Below, piece by piece: positions 61,890-64,000 of a DNA stretch of 64,000 nt. Under the pieces are notes generated by a model. That model ran no database searches, had not been told where the DNA came from, and saw only the letters and a list, made by a program, of their open reading frames with translations. The stretch spans positions 62,587-126,586 of the forward strand of contig JAFXCN010000025.1 of NCBI GenBank assembly GCA_017521465.1, in the 5' to 3' direction. This DNA comes from Clostridia bacterium (lineage in GTDB: Bacteria > Bacillota > Clostridia > TANB77 > UBA1234). The stretch's first letter is position 1; every line of letters begins with the position of its first letter. A program made the position numbers and the translations under genes.

Positions 61890-63566
61890 ATGGCTTTTGA
61901 CGGAATTATTACTAGTGCCATGGTAGCTGAATTAGATTCAATAATAGTTGATAGTCGTGTTGAAAAAATATATTTACCAAACAAGAACGAAATTATTCTT
62001 TCTCTTAGAAAAAACAGAGAAAATTTAAAATTACTTTTTTCAATAGACGCATCAAATGCAAGATTTCATATTACAAATACTTTAAAAGAAAATCCTGCTA
62101 AACCACCACAATTTTGTATGGTTTTAAGAAAACATTTACAAGGTGCTAAATTATTAAAAATAGCACAGTATGGATTAGATAGAGTTATAGAATTTGTTTT
62201 TGAAAATATCGATGAACTAGGAGACATTTCAAGAAAAAGTTTATATGTAGAACTAATGGGAAAATATAGCAATATAATTTTAGTAAATAATACAAAAAAA
62301 ATTATTGATAGTATGCGCCATGTTGACTCAACGATGTCTTCTATAAGAGAAGTTTTACCAGCAAGAGATTATATTTTGCCTACCACACTTGATAGAAGTA
62401 CTTTTATTGGAATGGATTATGATCACTTTCTGGCAACACTGCAAGTATCTCTGATGACACCGACTACAAAGGAAAATGATTATGCTGGATTAATTTCAAA
62501 TCAATTTGTTGGTTTCAGCAGATTGTTTGTACAAAACTTATTAGATTTTTGTAATTTCGAAAATACTTTTACTAACGAAAATACTCGAAAAATGTTTACA
62601 TCTATTTCTATCTTGCTTAACAATTGTAACAATAGATTAGTAAAACTAATAAATATAGGAAAAGATTATCACATTGATTTAAATGACTATTCTACATCCT
62701 CTACTTTACTTTCTGAATTTTTAGATAAATTTTATAATGAAAAAGAAAACAAAAACATTTTACATGGATATAAACAATCATTATCAAGAGAAGTATTAAA
62801 TCAAAAATCGAAATACGATAAAAATTTGAAACGTGTAAATGAAATAATTGCAGAATCTAAAGATATGGAAAAATACAAAGAATATGGAGAACTACTAAGT
62901 TCAAATATTTATAGAATGCAATCAGGATTAAAAGAGATTGAAGTCGAGAACTTCTTTGATAATAACAATCCAATTATTATTCCACTAAACGAATCTTTTT
63001 CCCCATCTAAAAATGCACAACAATATTTTAAGAAATATACAAAACTAAAAAACAGTCTAATGCATGCCAATACTCAAAAAGAAGAATATGAGAACAATTT
63101 AGATTATCTTGAAAATATACTGTATCAGATAGATGAGTGTGAAAACGTTAATGACGTTGAAGAAATTCGCAAAGAGTTAATTGATGAAGGATACATTCAT
63201 TCAAGTCCTTCAAAAAAGAAAAAAGTACAGGAAGTTTCATTGCCACACAAATATGAAATGAATGGAATTGAAATTTTAGTTGGGAAAAATAATATTCAAA
63301 ATGAAAAACTTACACTAAAAGAATCTAAGAAAACATATACATGGCTACACACAAAAAATGTGCATGGAAGTCATGTGATTATAAAAAGTGACGAAGTTCC
63401 AGATGATGTACTTTTATATGCGGCTGGGCTTGCTGTAAAACACAGTCAAGGCAAGGATTCTAGCAAAATTGAAGTTGATTATACTTTAGTAAAAAACGTA
63501 AGAAAATTACCTGGTGGGAAACCTGGGAAAGTGACATATACGAATTATAAGACGATAGTAATTTAA
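61890..63566 (+). CDS. rqcH: Rqc2/RqcH ribosome quality-control protein (NFACT family)
   Basis: 558 residues. The NFACT-N domain (MAFDGIITSAMVAEL start; NEIILSLRK; SIDASNARFHIT) is followed by helix-hairpin-helix, a long coiled coil (about 280-430) and NFACT-R (about 450-545, GIEILVGKNNIQNEKLT, HVKNVHGSHVII). RqcH binds stalled 50S subunits and adds C-terminal alanine tails that mark the nascent chain for degradation. These proteins are still often labelled fibronectin-binding FbpA; the domain order supports RqcH. Downstream lies a PR1 repeat. Confidence 0.95.
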   Translation: MAFDGIITSAMVAELDSIIVDSRVEKIYLPNKNEIILSLRKNRENLKLLFSIDASNARFHITNTLKENPAKPPQFCMVLRKHLQGAKLLKIAQYGLDRVIEFVFENIDELGDISRKSLYVELMGKYSNIILVNNTKKIIDSMRHVDSTMSSIREVLPARDYILPTTLDRSTFIGMDYDHFLATLQVSLMTPTTKENDYAGLISNQFVGFSRLFVQNLLDFCNFENTFTNENTRKMFTSISILLNNCNNRLVKLINIGKDYHIDLNDYSTSSTLLSEFLDKFYNEKENKNILHGYKQSLSREVLNQKSKYDKNLKRVNEIIAESKDMEKYKEYGELLSSNIYRMQSGLKEIEVENFFDNNNPIIIPLNESFSPSKNAQQYFKKYTKLKNSLMHANTQKEEYENNLDYLENILYQIDECENVNDVEEIRKELIDEGYIHSSPSKKKKVQEVSLPHKYEMNGIEILVGKNNIQNEKLTLKESKKTYTWLHTKNVHGSHVIIKSDEVPDDVLLYAAGLAVKHSQGKDSSKIEVDYTLVKNVRKLPGGKPGKVTYTNYKTIVI

Positions 63567-63610
63567 GCGTACATACATATTCTTTTCAACAGACATATGT
63601 ATTCAACTAC

Positions 63611-63708
63611 TGTAACGCAGTTCGCTTCCGCAGACGGCCGCTACGCGGGTGGCAATTCGCCTTCTTCCGTCAGCGGAAGTGCTTCCTTCGGAAGCTTTGA
63701 TACTCACA
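63611..63708 (+). repeat. Palindromic repeat family PR1, copy F
   Basis: TGTAACGCAGTTCG start; arms CTTCCGCAGACGG / CCGTCAGCGGAAG (the outer pair is C-G here, T-A elsewhere); core changed to CCGCTACGCGGGTG, as a compensated G-to-A/C-to-T pair; second hairpin GCTTCCTTCGGAAGC. Confidence 0.88.
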
Positions 63709-63726
63709 TAAGTTCGAAAAAGACAA

Positions 63727-63766
63727 ACAAGCTACTGGAAAATTAATTTTCCAGTAGCTTGTTTAT
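63727..63766 (-). terminator. Terminator formed by the 3' end of murG
   Basis: AACAAGCTACTGGAAAAT-TAATTTTCCAGTAGCTTGTTT: the left stem strand encodes the last seven codons of murG and the stop codon sits in the loop. Confidence 0.8.
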
Positions 63767-64000
63767 TTCTTCCTCCACTTTTTTTATTGCATCCGGTTTG
63801 CCTATTTTTTTTGCGTTTTCGCCCATTGTTTTTAATTTTTCTTTTTGTGACATTAGTTCATTTATTTTATTTATAAGTATTTCTGTTGTTAAGTCTTTTT
63901 CTTCAATTATAATTCCCGCTTCTATATTCTCTAATGTTTTAGCATTATAGTATTGATGATTTTCTGCAGCATGAGGAAATGGTATAAGTATTGACGCAAC
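63743..64000 (-). CDS. murG: UDP-GlcNAc:lipid I GlcNAc transferase MurG, 3' end (partial)
   Basis: The last 85 residues are in the window; the 5' part lies beyond 64000. SILIPFPHAAENHQYYNAKTL is the donor-binding C-terminal motif of MurG, the membrane-associated transferase that makes lipid II. A lysine-rich helix ends the protein. The stop TAA is at 63745-63743, within the terminator hairpin. Confidence 0.9.
   Translation of the reverse strand, partial: VASILIPFPHAAENHQYYNAKTLENIEAGIIIEEKDLTTEILINKINELMSQKEKLKTMGENAKKIGKPDAIKKVEEEINKLLEN

Overview
The window is AT-rich chromosomal DNA from a low-G+C, anaerobic, endospore-forming Firmicute of the class Clostridia, probably an uncultured gut-type lineage. 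The evidence is the S10/spc/alpha ribosomal operons, the sporulation sigma factors SigH and SigK, RNase J, RqcH, a T-box-controlled ileS, a type Z S14, and an oxygen-sensitive class III ribonucleotide reductase with a ferredoxin-type disulfide reductase. Coding is dense and mostly on the minus strand. I see no prophage, no CRISPR array and no complete transposon.

Layout: 1-2680 a pilus/secretion-type PilM-PilN fusion with an SLH protein and the start of a third gene. 2873-5688 nifS, tmk and a REP-associated (RAYT) transposase between inverted copies of a short repeat. 5947-9394 ileS with a T-box leader. 9432-11162 rng and pth. 11297-17626 an accessory-looking block: a lone VirD4/TraG-like ATPase, coaB, a nitrilase-fold protein with a divergent LysR regulator, and a Replic_Relax-type protein. 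17646-35745 an S1-domain gene and the ribosomal superoperon, which includes rpoA, infA, map, adk and secY, lacks rpmD (L30), and is interrupted by at least four palindromic insertions. 36255-40862 a DUF368 polyprenyl-phosphate transporter, RNase J, a polysaccharide deacetylase and sigH. 40882-43355 tRNA-Thr, an unidentified structured RNA of about 375 nt, a DUF4015 glycosidase-like protein and 6S RNA. 43581-48479 a CDF transporter, DUF378, and a three-gene ABC exporter behind a leader peptide/attenuator, then pgeF. 48582-53519 tspO, kdgK-eda, nadR-pnuC with an operator, and sigK. 53630-56505 small membrane proteins, a LytTR regulator unit and a MazG-like protein. 56523-57373 tRNAs, including a tRNA-Tyr split by a small group I intron beside a free-standing I-SspI-like endonuclease. 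57549-60936 the complete class III RNR set (nrdD, glutaredoxin, nrdG, FTR-like reductase). 61268-64000 a membrane-anchored protein, rqcH and the end of murG.

The most unusual signals are: (1) the tRNA-Tyr group I intron with an adjacent PD-(D/E)XK endonuclease; (2) five near-full copies plus a fragment of a palindromic repeat of about 97 bp whose two stems covary between copies; (3) the orphan RNA at 41082-41457, with its own promoter, GNRA-capped 5' hairpin and terminator; (4) a 40-codon leader peptide gene overlapping an attenuator in front of an ABC exporter; (5) a RAYT whose C-terminus is encoded by its own repeat; and (6) the solitary T4SS coupling-type ATPase with a C-terminal DxNxDGxxD motif. 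All family assignments were made by reading motifs; no database search was run.
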